The notes under the pieces: model-generated
What the model saw: only the letters and a program-made list of their open reading frames with translations
Databases searched by the model: none
What the model was told of the DNA's origin: nothing
Made by a program: the position numbers and the translations under genes
NCBI RefSeq assembly: GCF_943734655.1
Contig: NC_071353.1
Location: forward strand, 140,033,907-140,097,906
Reading direction: 5' to 3'
DNA: 64,000 nucleotides
DNA from: Sabethes cyaneus
Lineage: Eukaryota; Arthropoda; Insecta; Diptera; Culicidae
In this document: piece after piece, positions 34,430 through 44,840 of the stretch
Layout: each line of letters begins with the position of its first letter
Numbering within the stretch: position 1 is the stretch's first letter

Positions 34430-36510
34430 TGAGCCTAAAATTCGAATTGAAACTGGATATGGAATTGGATTTGAGGTTACACTTGGAATTACATTTGAAT
34501 TAGACTTGAACTAGAAATTAAAAAAGTACTTGAAATTACAGCTAAAATTCCACCTAGAATTGAAATTAAATTAGACCTGAAATTGGACTTAAAATCGGAC
34601 ATGCAATTGGACTTGAAATAAAACTTGACATTGGACAGTATAATGAGATTTGAATTTGGACCAATTTGAACTTGAAGTTTTGCTTTAAATCGACATGAAA
34701 TTAGAAACGAAGTTTTACTTGAAATTAGGTTTCTCATTCTTTCACACCTTTTACCTCTTTTCTGTTTCATTTTCCCTTTTTCCAGTTCCGGTGTTTGCTC
34801 CGTTTTTCTCCTTTTCTGTACCGTTTTTTTGGTTTTCACATATGTATACTGCTCTTCTTTTACTTTCAGTTTTTTTTCGGGTTTTTTTCTTATTCTGTCC
34901 CATGTTACCTGTTTTATTGTTCCATTTTTCTTCATTTCCTGTCCTTATGTGTACTTATTTTAGCCATGTTTTTCTTCCCGTTTTTCCTTTTGTTTTCTAC
35001 TCATATTTTTGTTATTTCTCCCCGTTTTCCGTCTTTTCAGCCTTTCCTCTTCTTTTTCTCCTTTTCTCGTTCCCAATTTTCGTCTTTTTTACCTCTTTTT
35101 ATCTCTTTTCCTTTTCGTTTTTGTCTTCATCTGTTCCGTTTTCCATCTCTTTGGCCGTTTTTTCTGTTACGTTTATTCTGTTTTTGGTTCCCTGTTTTCT
35201 CTTGGCTCTCCGGTTTTCCATTTTCATCTCCTGTGTTTCGTATTTTTCTCTACCGGTTTAGCATTTTCTACAGTAAATTTTCCTGTTTTTCTTTTCTTTT
35301 TTAGCTGCCCCGTTTTTCCGTTTCATGTCCCATCTTTCTCCTATTATATCTCGTTTGACCACTTTTTCCCGTTTTCCTTATTGTACTCCCTCGCTGTTCT
35401 TCTTTTTCTTTTTGGCGTGGGTCGGGTTCGAGCTTGACAATTTTACCAGAAGTCGGGATCGCGCTTGGCCGACAAAAAATATGAATTTTAGAGTTCGAAC
35501 GTTACAGAGAATACGAAAAGAAAATTGGCAAGATTTAAATCGACGCGTGAGTTTTATGAAAATTAAAATAAAATTCATGCTTTTCTGTCACATTCGGTTT
35601 CTGTTTTCTGTTTCGTTTTCCTGTTGTTTGCTCCGTTTTTCTCCTATTTTGTACCGTTTTCTTGGTTTTCACATATAATGTTATTCTTCTTCTTTCCGTT
35701 TTTCCTCTTCGGTTTTCTTTTTATTATGTTCCATGTTTCCTGTTTCATTGTTCCGGTTTTCTTCACTTCCTGTCCAACTTCCAACTTCCGGTGTTTCCTG
35801 TTTACTTATTCTAGCCGTGTTTTTCCTTTAGTTTTTTCTTTTGTTTTCTACTCGTTTTTTTATTATTTGTTTTCCAGTTTTCCGTCTTTTCTCTTCTCTC
35901 TTACCATTTCTTGTTCCAAATTTTCGTCTTTTTCTAACTCTTATAGTATCTTTTCTTAGGCGTTTTTGTCTTCATGTGTTCCGTTTTCGTTCTTTTTAAT
36001 CGTTTCATCTTTTTTTAATAAAGTTTATTCTGTTTTTGATTCTCTTTTTTCCCTTCGCTCTTTAGTTGTCAACTTTCATCCCCTATTTTTTGTGTTTTTC
36101 TGTACCGGTATAGCTTTCTCTTTGGTCCATTTTCCTATTTTTCTTTTCTTGTTTTTCTGACCCATTTTCCCGTTTCGTGTCCTATTTTTCTGTATTTATA
36201 TCTCGTTTGTCCTTTTTTTGTTTCCGTTTTCCTAATTGTACTCCCTCGCTATTCTTCTTTTTCTTTTTGGTTCCTTTAGCTATCTATTCCGTCTTCCCTC
36301 TATTTGCCTCGTTTTTCCTCCTTATCTCTCTCGTTTTTCTTTTTTTTTTGCGGCGGTTTCCTCTTTCTCTGCTCTGCTCTATTTTCCGCCCTCTTCTATG
36401 TTGTATTTTCTTCTGCTTGTCTCTTTTTGGCTCCGTTTTTAGTATTTTTTTGTTTTTCCTTGTTTTCAGGCCTGTCTTTTCTCTTTCATCATGTCTCATT
36501 TTTGTAATCT
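34430..36510 (-). repeat. Composite repeat B: 12-bp array plus duplicated pyrimidine tract
   Basis: At 34430-34735 there are degenerate 12-bp units near TTGAAATTGGAC, the complement of the units in composite repeat A. A pyrimidine-rich tract follows at 34740-35412 and a second copy at about 35590-36270. The copies share many words in the same order, for example TGTTTGCTCCGTTTTTCTCC and TTGTACTCCCTCGCT, with an offset close to 856 bp. The 35413-35580 gap is AT-rich non-repeat DNA. A further pyrimidine-rich block lies at 36940-37200. Phe/Ser-rich open frames here are artefacts. Confidence 0.82.
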
Positions 36511-38318
36511 CCCAGATAACACAAGATGGTAATAGAAAGTTCACATTAAATTGAATGCATGTCAATTTTACATTGGAATTGCATAATGATTGGAGTATGT
36601 CAACACAAAGTGAACAATAAGTTGCTTTGCAGCCGTGCGTGTCCTCATATACAACTCATGAGTGTGAATTATAAAACAGTACAGATGATTGCCATATTAA
36701 GTTATATCTGAATCATATATTCTGGAGTATTAAGTTGCGTGTTATAAAAACCGCTGCATAAAATGCAAAATAGAATTACAAATAATTGTAAAAAAATTCG
36801 CACGTAAATGGCCTCCACTTTGGTACATATATGTTCTTATACGTTGTGAAATATAACTTTTTCGCTCAGATATGATATCGAATATCTCAGTTGCAATCGA
36901 GATATATAAACCAAATAGTTTACTGGGCTTCTATCGCGTCTTTATTGATTGTGGTTCTTTTTTTCGGTTCCGGTTTTCGTCCATTTTCTCCCTTTTAACT
37001 CCGTTTCTATCATTTTTCGTTTTCTGTTCCGTTTTTTCTCTTATTATGTACTGCTTTTCCTACTATTCTGCCGCATTCTGTTTTTCTTTTCCTTTGTTAA
37101 TCCTTTTGTCTTCCGTTTTCATTTTTTCTCTCACTTTTTTCTGTCCCGTTCCCGTCCCTGTTTCTATATTCTCGTTTCTCCGTTTCTCCGGGTATTTCGT
37201 CATTCAGTGTCGAGCAACTTGTCAGGTAAGACGTCAGTGTACATTCCGGGCAGTGCGCTGCGCAATGGGTGATTCCCTCATATAGACATAAGTCGCACAC
37301 AAGGTTGACAAAAGAAGGAAACGGGTGGTCCACAAAAAAAAGAAGAAGGTCCAGTTAAGTAAAAAGGGCTGTGTTTCTTTTCCATTCAAGTCGATAACGA
37401 TAACAGGAAGGGAATTATCAAGAGGGTACGAGAGAGAGAGAGAGAGAGAGTCGACATAATTTTGAGCTATAAAGGTGCTAACACGGTCGCCATATAACAC
37501 TCACTTATGTTATTTGCGTTTGCATGTTCTGTTGAATCAAAAAAAAAACGCAACGCAAATCCAAAAATAAATACAATTGTTATTAAGTGTACCACCAGGT
37601 CTGCGAAAAGAGTTGTAAGTCATAAAATAGTCACAAGGCAGCATACATGTTTGAGTTCCAGTCCTACTGAGCATTAATAGAATAACTTCATCAGACCTCA
37701 TGCCTCATGTCAGACTTCATGCCATAGTGTGGACTTGTCCTGAACAGACTGTATTTATATTATTAAATCACATTATGCAAATCGAATCAAGTTTGACAGA
37801 GAAATCAAATTAAATTTAAATGCTCCTACGAAACTCGCTTCTGGTTAAACAGGACTTTCCATCGTGTGACATTTCAACCAGATCCGTGAACATAAATTCT
37901 GTTTCTCCATTGTTATCCTGCACACATAACAAACCGGTACCAGGGAACAGCCAGCAGCTCCATTATATTTCGAAACGAACTGAAACACTACTTTGTACTT
38001 TGTAGATTGTACGGCGTCGTGCATGTCGTCGGGCATCTGAGCTCACAATCTGTAAATTATTCCATTGTATGACGTTTCAGTTCAAACCCAGAAGCCCGGA
38101 CTTCACACTGACAATAACAACCAACTAACCAACGGAACGGATGGCTTCTCATGCGTACGCGTCGTACCTGCCCGCATGTCGTGCCAACCAACAACCCCCG
38201 CAGGCCCGGTGTGGGTTTCAAACATAAATGATTTACCGTGTTGGTCAAAAGGTTCACACATACACGCACACACACATACACACCCAGAGAGAGATACATT
38301 GAGGTTGATGATACTCAC
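36511..38318. other. Non-coding DNA, probably intron of the - strand gene
   Basis: Besides the pyrimidine block at 36940-37200 it contains a GA microsatellite (37430-37450) and a CA-rich run (38258-38283). The stretch beyond the donor at 38318 should be intronic if the exon at 38319-38825 is real. No downstream exon was recognised. Confidence 0.5.
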
Positions 38319-38825
38319 CGTACTCGTCGTCATCGGACAGCGCCATCGCCTGCAGTCTCGAAATGGCCTGCTCCTCGAGCCGCTGCTCCTTGATGGTTGC
38401 ATCCAGCTCCAGGTCCGAGTCGGTTTCGTAGCAGTTGGATTGGTTCCGGTTTACATCGTCGTCATCGGTAGCGGGACCGTAGCGACCGTCCGGCGATGCG
38501 AACAGATGCGACGAGCAGCCATTAATCTTGCCCGTCGCCATCGTCGTTGTGGTGGCCGCTCCGGCATTGCTACCGTAGCGCGAACCACCGCCGTCAGCCT
38601 TTCCGTTTCCACCGCCAACGCCACCAGGTGTCGCTTTGTTTTGATTCTTCACCAGAACGTTGTTGTTGTTGTTGTTGTTGTTGATGCTGTTGCTTACGCT
38701 AAGCTCGCCATCCACATCAATCAGATTGTCGTTAAGCTCGGTGTCACGCCGTAACGATTGAGCGTCATCAGATTCGACGCTCAGGCGACCGTACGCACGT
38801 CGCGGTGGCCGCGGGGCATGCTTGT
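38319..38825 (-). CDS. Internal exon of an unrecognised low-complexity protein
   Basis: A 507-bp open exon on the - strand is bounded by a strong acceptor (TTTCTTCCACAG, ending at 38826) and a strong donor (TACG|GTGAGT, at 38318). It enters in phase 1 and leaves with one base over, so flanking coding exons must exist. The encoded piece of about 169 residues has a basic Pro/Arg start (KHAPRPPRRAYGRLSVES), an acidic stretch, a poly-Asn run, a Gly-rich and Thr-rich segment, and an acidic, probably helical end (DATIKEQRLEEQAISRLQAM) followed by SDDDEYG. Base composition is far more GC-rich than the surroundings, with codon-like third positions. It reads like a disordered cytoplasmic or regulatory region. 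I do not recognise the family; neighbouring exons are not apparent within the window. Confidence 0.7.
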
Positions 38826-40628
38826 CTGTGGAAGAAACGAAAGAGAACAATGGACAATACGGGGATGAGAATCCATAGAGAATCGGTCGGATGGTCGGTC
38901 GGTCGGTCGATGCTTCGATCGGTGCAGTGGTGTGCAGTTGTATCAATTACGAGGGCACGTAACCGATGTTGACTGCAGCCAGCGACGAGGAAGAGTAATG
39001 GATATTATTTGGTGGGCCGGCGGATTCGGTTCTGTGACCATTGGTGTACTGTACCTTTGGCCTTTGTTTTGTTGGATTTTACAGAGCTAAGCTCGAATAA
39101 TAGAGTTCTGGTTGTTTGAAATAGTTATTGTATCAATTTGAAAGCAGAGCATTTTTGGTAACAATTTTTTTTGGTATCCGACATTATTCGGGTCGTATGA
39201 AATTTGTAACGGCAAATGGGATTTTTGCTGTCATGGTAAAAGATTTTTAATTTATTTGCTATACACGTTAAATCGTATCATTGATCTGCCTGAGAAGAGG
39301 ATTCAGAGGCTTTGGAAATGTTCACGAGTTAATAAATTATGACAGACATTTAATTATGTTGAGTTATGTCAATACTTTAACGAAGCGGATCACTGATCCC
39401 TGTATCCACAATAGCAGGGGTGCCAAACAAATGGCTACCAATTTTGGCATTTGGAATTTACATTCAATATGGCCATAATTGGAGGCATTGTTTAAATGAA
39501 ATATAGCACCGTAACTGGTTCATTTGTCTGGTACACCTACCCAATTTAATATGATCATTTGTTCGGATCCCCCCATCTGCTGTTGACAGCGTAATTTCTC
39601 ACAGGACGCTACGCTAATTCATCACCTACAGTACAGCCCGTGAATATCAGTTTCGGCACCCGGTTCAGCATTCTTATTTCAATCATGTTTCCATTAATTG
39701 TAAGGCTATACGTATAAATTTGGTAAGATTTATGAGCGGTACGTGACGAACGATTTTCCAGCGTGGTCTGGCCGAAGGATGGCACCAAATGGTCGTTAAG
39801 GTGTGCTGATATGTGTTTACGCAATGCATCAAGTTGAAAAAAGACCGGCTCAGTTTGCTGTACGCAGAAGCAACACCTTTGCATTGTTATACATTGTATC
39901 GCTGGAAGACAATTTCAATCTAGAATGAGATTCTAGTGAATGAGGTTCGATCCATAATGTTGCGTAACCGTTTAACACAAAAGTAATCTGAGTTAATCAA
40001 TCGGCTGTGCCAATTTATCTTGAATTTATTGGTAGCAATAATGTACGTCAACAACTAAACCCATCACGAATTTTAAGTATCAACTTGCATTTGTTATGTA
40101 AAACTGTTCAAAAGGTTATGCAACGACTTTTGATAAAACTGCCTTCATATTGAGTAGCCCACAGTTTTGAAAATAATGATGACGGAACACTATACGTCTC
40201 CATTGCATTATCGGAACTATATTTCTTTAAAAAATTATATCTTAATAATAAAAGCAGAGGGTTTGTGCACAAGACACGACCGCATAGGTGACGTAGGATG
40301 TATCCATGTATGTAATAATACGATTCTTCATGTATACAAGCTACATACGTAACGTTTATCAAAGTAGTAACATTTTATACATTCAATCCTCAACCGCTTT
40401 TGGAGTTATATCCATGGATTGATTGAATATATTTTATTAAAACGAAATCAAGTCATACTAAACCAAACAGTAAATAAATTTTTATGATCTGTTTCTACGT
40501 TGAATAGTGCTTTTCCTCTGGTAATCGGTAGATGGCAATGGCACGCGCGAGTTTTCAAAAAGTTGAAAATTTTGCGCAACTTTTCTGTGGCTTACAAAAG
40601 AACACTGATAATAAAGCATTTACAACCT
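38826..40628. other. Non-coding DNA
   Basis: The first part should be the upstream intron of the - strand gene. A 4-bp GGTC run lies near 38894-38908. A TGACGTAGGA word at 40290 resembles the end of the histone-bearing elements, but the rest of that end is absent. No gene is supported. Confidence 0.45.
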
Positions 40629-40715
40629 GCAGACGTTTTGGAAGTCGTAGAGAATGTCGCCCGTGACCAGAAAACTTATTTCCGTCATTTGTTGGTCGTC
40701 CGCAATGGCGAATAA
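40629..40715 (+). pseudogene. Histone H2A-like relic, + strand
   Basis: The frame reads ADVLEVVENVARDQKTYF followed by RHLLVVRNGE and a stop. It aligns with the H2A segment [32 protein letters not shown] with small gaps. Sequence on both sides is not histone-like beyond this. A resemblance to the H4 core (VLKVFLENVIRD) is weaker, because it does not extend through the RHL and RN residues. Confidence 0.45.
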
Positions 40716-40794
40716 TTCAACTTTTCCCTCGTTGCTTGTGTTATTATGGTATTAACTGGGCAAGAAAATATAATAAACTCTTTAATCGTTGTGT

Positions 40795-40810
40795 GGCCCT
40801 TAAAAGGACC
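40795..40810 (-). promoter_or_regulatory. Histone-type 3' stem-loop
   Basis: On the - strand GGTCCTTTTAAGGGCC forms a 6-bp stem (one G-T pair) with a four-base loop, followed by ACACA and then a purine-rich AAAGAG. This is the arrangement of the replication-dependent histone 3' end signal. It lies about 50 bases after the last H2A-like codons at 40857. Confidence 0.7.
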
Positions 40811-40856
40811 GATTGTTTGATTATCACTCCAGCTTGCAATAAACCTGCACTAACGC

Positions 40857-41275
40857 ACTTAACGTAATTCTCTGTTCGGTAAATTGGAATACCGATAACC
40901 GCAAACCAGGCACGGCTTGTTGCAACGGACCAGCTGGAAGGCCTCAGCAGCTATGCGATCGACGAAGCCGTTCGTGTATGGTCCTGAGTCACCATGAAAT
41001 CCCACTTCAAGTGGCCAGTCGCAAGTGACGTGGAATGATTCTGGTCGTTTTGTTGTCGCGAGCAGCATATTTCCTGCCAATTCCAGAACTTCAGCAGCCA
41101 GATATTCCATCACGGCAGCGAAACGAGTGCTCCAGCTCCAACACACGCTCAGTATACTTTCCTTTCCTCAGCAGCTGATGAATACGACCGACCGGGAACT
41201 GCAGTTATGCACGACTGCGTCACCGAATCAGCGCTCGTGTTGCCGTTTGTCCCACCAACTCAATAAGGAATTTTC
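40857..41275 (-). pseudogene. Histone H2A pseudogene
   Basis: Reading the - strand downwards, one frame gives QFPVGRIHQLLRKGKYTERV (about 41205-41145), a second gives [16 protein letters not shown] (about 41116-41069), and a third gives [18 protein letters not shown] (about 41063-41008). These are consecutive parts of the H2A fold. Frameshifts separate them. The N-terminal tail is barely recognisable (to about 41275), the C-terminal third is scrambled, and a stem-loop follows at 40795-40810. The gene is dead. Intact histone genes have no introns, so retrocopying cannot be told from duplication; the retained stem-loop and upstream region favour duplication of a genomic gene. Confidence 0.75.
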
Positions 41276-41531
41276 AAGCCAATTAGCAATCAACGAGAAA
41301 AGCTAGGATTCCATTTAATTCTCTTGTAACTTTGTTATAGTACAATTAAATGGAACTTTCCATTAACTTTCTCGGTGCATCCTGAATTGTACCAAGACTT
41401 GTTCGATAATAATTGGAAATTATTCCAACCAATCACAAAGCGACAATTTCTAGTACGACCGAGTTAGAATTATTTTCAATTTTTCAATGACGCGCATTGA
41501 AAATCAAAAGTTTTCTATATATTCAACATTT

Positions 41532-41813
41532 TCCAAATCGATTTTCCGATCAATTGGTATAAATATCTTGGAAATCTATTGAAAATTGACTGAAATATAA
41601 GCCGAAGAGTGAAAATGCGTTTCTACTTTGATGACGTCATTTCTAACCGATCGATTTTCCGATCGATTGGTATAAGAATATTGAAAATCGATCGGAAAAC
41701 CGCTGAGGTATTAGCACTCAAACCTATCATTTTTCGTGACGCTCGCATTTTTCGATTTTTTGGAATGCCTCCCTATCTCAAAACTTGCCGTAAGACGTAG
41801 TCCTACGTCAAAA
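41532..41813. repeat. Duplicated hairpin motif and GACGTAG palindrome upstream of the H2A pseudogene
   Basis: Two related blocks, at about 41535-41595 and 41648-41702, share CGATTTTCCGATC, ATTGGTATAA and a self-complementary AATATTGAAAATCGATCGG-like part. At 41794-41809 the near-palindrome GACGTAGTCCTACGTC followed by AAAA is identical to the right end of both histone H3-bearing elements. Seen from the - strand these lie upstream of the H2A relic. Confidence 0.6.
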
Positions 41814-42059
41814 GGATCAACATTTCTGATTTGTTATTATGAAAAGCCTAAATTACAGCCGCGAAGAATCACCCAAGTCTAACTCGTTTAACCAACTGCA
41901 GACGACTGACCGTGCTCAGCAGTCTGGTCTTTGATCACCGTCGGAATCTAGACGATCGGTAGATGATTGCCGTTGTTAACTAGCACACGACGTTATCCTC
42001 CGATTAGCACAAATTTATCTCTGATCGTTCTGCGAAAATGAATCTTCTCGATTTTACAT

Positions 42060-42590
42060 CAAACTGCACTCAGGATATTGAACATAAAGCGCTAGTTGAT
42101 GTAATTTATGCAGACCTGATTCAGGTCTGCCTCGAAGGTATCATCCCCGTTCACGAATCAATCTGGTGTGCCACAAAGCAGTGACTTGGGACCACTTTTA
42201 TGCACTTAAGAGGCTGCAGACTGGTTTGTGCTGACGATTTTAAAATCTATTTGACGATTGGTTGCATCGACGATTGTTATCGCGTTCAACTTCTCTTGGA
42301 TACCTACATTTGTAAATTGGTGCAAAGAGAATAACTTGACTATTAGCGTCTCTAAATTCGAGATTATGGCGTTCCACCAAATCAAATCGCCTATAGTTTC
42401 CGACTACAAAATTGACGACCAGGTACTGAAAAGGGATGAGCTTGTCAATGCCCTAGGTGTGATTCTCGAACCGAAATGGACTTTCGAGAGTCACCGAACA
42501 ACGATGACCTCAAAAGCGACTCGCCAGTTGCAAAAATCGGACGAGATTTTTAAGTCCTGCTCTGCCTTAAGGGGGGACCCTACTCTGGAA
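42060..42590 (+). mobile_element. LINE reverse-transcriptase fragment, heavily decayed
   Basis: Fragments in several frames: VIYADL (about 42095), SGVPQSSDLGPLL (about 42165), a CADDFKIYL catalytic-box relic (about 42230), KFEIMAFHQIKSPIV (about 42355) and LGVILEPKWTFESHRTTM (about 42450). They fall in the order expected of a Jockey/CR1-type reverse transcriptase, as in the LINE at 21690. Large deletions and frameshifts make it non-functional. Confidence 0.8.
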
Positions 42591-43254
42591 GACCGAAAAA
42601 TAATATATTTTCGTAAATTTTTTTCAGATGCTAGAATTATAATTAAGTGTTAAGGTATTTTGGTTATTGGTTATTGGTTAAGGTATATTTGAAGATATAT
42701 TTTGTATTTTTTGGATACTAGAATAGTGATTATTGTGCTAATGGCAAGTGGGCGCGTGAATGCCCTCTAGAAAATAGTTCCTTGCTGGCGGTACGTACCG
42801 GGAACTAACGGAGTATCGTAGAACGAATTTCAAGGATGATTTTGAATCGATTTTTCAAATTCCAAAAGCAGTTTTTATGTTTGAAACAAAAATTTTGTTT
42901 ATGAAAATATATTCGCTGTGTTCAGATTGACAAGAAGAATGCAGTATTTACATTTTAACAAACAGAGCTCCGCTTATGGGCCCAAAAACTTCTTCCGAAA
43001 TTGGGCTCTCCAACGAAAAGTTAATGACTGCTAATTTCCCGTTAAAATACGGTCAAAAACAATACCTTTGCGATGAAAAATGATCACACGTCTTTGCGGA
43101 ATGAAGCGGAGTTCATCCGTGTAAGAAAGAACTGTAGTATTTTGGAAAACAATACACATCGAATTTGCTTTATAATTCAGTAAAACTAATAAGCACTTTT
43201 CATTAACCAACCTTCATATGAGGCAAAAATTAAGCGACATTTCATTTACACCAA
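42591..43254. other. AT-rich non-coding DNA
   Basis: Apart from a short GGTTATT repeat at 42660-42680 nothing is recognisable. Confidence 0.5.
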
Positions 43255-43509
43255 TAAGGCCATTACAAATGTTTAGAAAAGTCCTTCCGGTGTTGGTCAA
43301 CTGATGGGAGGGGGGGTAGGTGCAAAAAACAGAATTTTTTTTAATCGAGAAAAAAAACTGCGCTTTTAGCGTTTTTTCTTAAACTTTAAACGTGAAAACT
43401 AAATCTATTCTTGCTTTTGATATATCCGTTATTATTTTCCTTTTTGCATAGAATACGAAAAGAAAGACAAAATCGAATGAAATTTTTTTTTGCCGATTTT
43501 CGGAAATTC
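43255..43509. repeat. Dispersed repeat P, copy 2
   Basis: It matches 10716-10970 in the same orientation, from the AAGGCCATTACAAATG segment to the TTTTCGGAAATTC segment, including the G-run in the middle. Confidence 0.75.
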
Positions 43510-43514
43510 AACAA

Positions 43515-43605
43515 TGATCGTACCGAACCATTTAATTCATCTATGGTCGTACCGAACTATATACTTCATTCAACAATAATCGTTCCGAATCATTTAATTC
43601 CCCAG
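43515..43605. repeat. ATCGTACCGAAC tandem units, left block
   Basis: Units of about 22-25 bp around ATCGTACCGAACCATTTAATTC and GGTCGTACCGAACTATATAC occur three to four times directly after repeat P. The same units return at 44710-44840. Confidence 0.7.
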
Positions 43606-43873
43606 CAAACACCAACTCGTATATCATTGTACGAAAATTGTCGTTATTGACTTTCAATAAATTCAGGATCGTAAATAAAGCCTAATAAAATGCACACAAA
43701 TTTACATTCTGTCGTATTTGACGATAGCAAGTGATTGACCTACGACTTCCAGTACAGAATTGTATAGCATTATGAAACTAATCACTTTGAGTCGGATCTG
43801 GTCGCATACAAAGACTTAAAAAATAGTATTGTTAAAGTGTATTTTTAGTACGTATATGGCCTTCAAAGCATAG

Positions 43874-44088
43874 ATGCCATTTTCACAGATTTTTTCACAC
43901 GCATAAGTTTGGGACCCTATCATTTCCTCCGCAATATTTAATTTTTGTAGTATATTTTTTTCTGTAATATACATAGTTTATGACGTACTTTAATTATCAG
44001 ACACATTGGTAGAACCAGAACTCACAGGAACTGATATAATTGGTGGGTCCCAAATTTATGCGTGTGAAAAAATATGTGAAAATGGCAT
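43874..44088. mobile_element. Small foldback element with 44-bp arms
   Basis: The left arm (ATGCCATTTTCACAGATTTT to GGGACCC, 43874-43917) and right arm (GGGTCCCAAATTTATGCGTG to AATGGCAT, 44045-44088) are near-perfect complements. The centre is about 125 bp and AT-rich. There is no coding capacity. It is likely a MITE. Confidence 0.8.
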
Positions 44089-44151
44089 TTAAGCTACAAA
44101 GTAGGACGCATGTGCTAGTTTTGTGCATCAGGTATGCTTTTTCAGGGTATA

Positions 44152-44669
44152 CAGGGTAACTTCGATATAACGTACCCTCGATACGTCACTCGATATAAGG
44201 TACAATTTACCTCGAAACAACGTACATATTTTCAAGTGTTGCAAATCTCTTTAGAAAGTATATTTAAAGTTTCATTTACAATAATTCAAATCCCCTGTCA
44301 ATCTTACAGATTCACAACAGTCATCTAGCGCATCGGTAAAGGTTCCTGAGTTCCAATCCGGGCATTTCACAGCACAGTGCTGCCGAGTTGCAAAAACGCT
44401 ACCATTAGCTATTACGTAAAAAATGTGTAATTTTTCAAAGCTGATGTCTTTGGAAAAGAGTAAGTATACAGGATTGTATACAGTAAAAAACACGATAAAG
44501 GTTGCTACACCCTTCTAGATGGATTATACCATCATTATTTATTAAACGTAATCAAGCAGTAACAAAATAAAGTAATATGAACTATATTTTTGAATTCCTT
44601 TTGTATGCTGCGATATAACGTACAATTCGATATAACGTACATTTTGATTTTCAAATCGAAGTTCCCCTG
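44152..44669. mobile_element. 518-bp MITE with CAGGG ends and TA target site
   Basis: The left end CAGGGTAACTTCGATATAAC and the complement of the right end CAGGGGAACTTCGAT match over the first 15 bases with one difference. TA dinucleotides flank both ends, as in Tc1/mariner/pogo-type elements. CGATATAACGTAC words are repeated inside both ends. A tRNA-like stretch (TAGCGCATCGG, then AGTTCCAATCC) lies inside at 44327-44360 but is too compact to be a tRNA. Confidence 0.75.
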
Positions 44670-44709
44670 TATATAGGTACATATAACTCATTTGTTACTC
44701 TGACATGCA

Positions 44710-44840
44710 TATGAAAATGTTTGCTGGATCATCTATGGTCCTACCGAACCATATAGGTACTTCATCAAGAATGATCGTACCGAATCATTTAAATCATCTA
44801 TGGTCGTACCGTACCGAACTACATACTTCATCTACAATGA
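44710..44840. repeat. ATCGTACCGAAC tandem units, right block
   Basis: The ATCGTACCGAA(C/T) and GGTCGTACCGAAC units of 43515-43605 continue here, so the two small inverted-repeat elements between may have inserted into one older array. Confidence 0.7.

Noticed and set aside
34695..37285. Long Phe-rich frames resembling multi-pass membrane proteins
   Set aside because: Same cause as above; the tract is a duplicated pyrimidine repeat.
40629..40715. Reading this + strand fragment as histone H4
   Set aside because: Similarity to the H4 core ends after about 12 residues, while the H2A alignment continues through RHL and RNGE.
44322..44385. tRNA-like stretch with A-box and B-box words
   Set aside because: The boxes are only about 13 bases apart and the arms do not pair, so it cannot be a tRNA gene.
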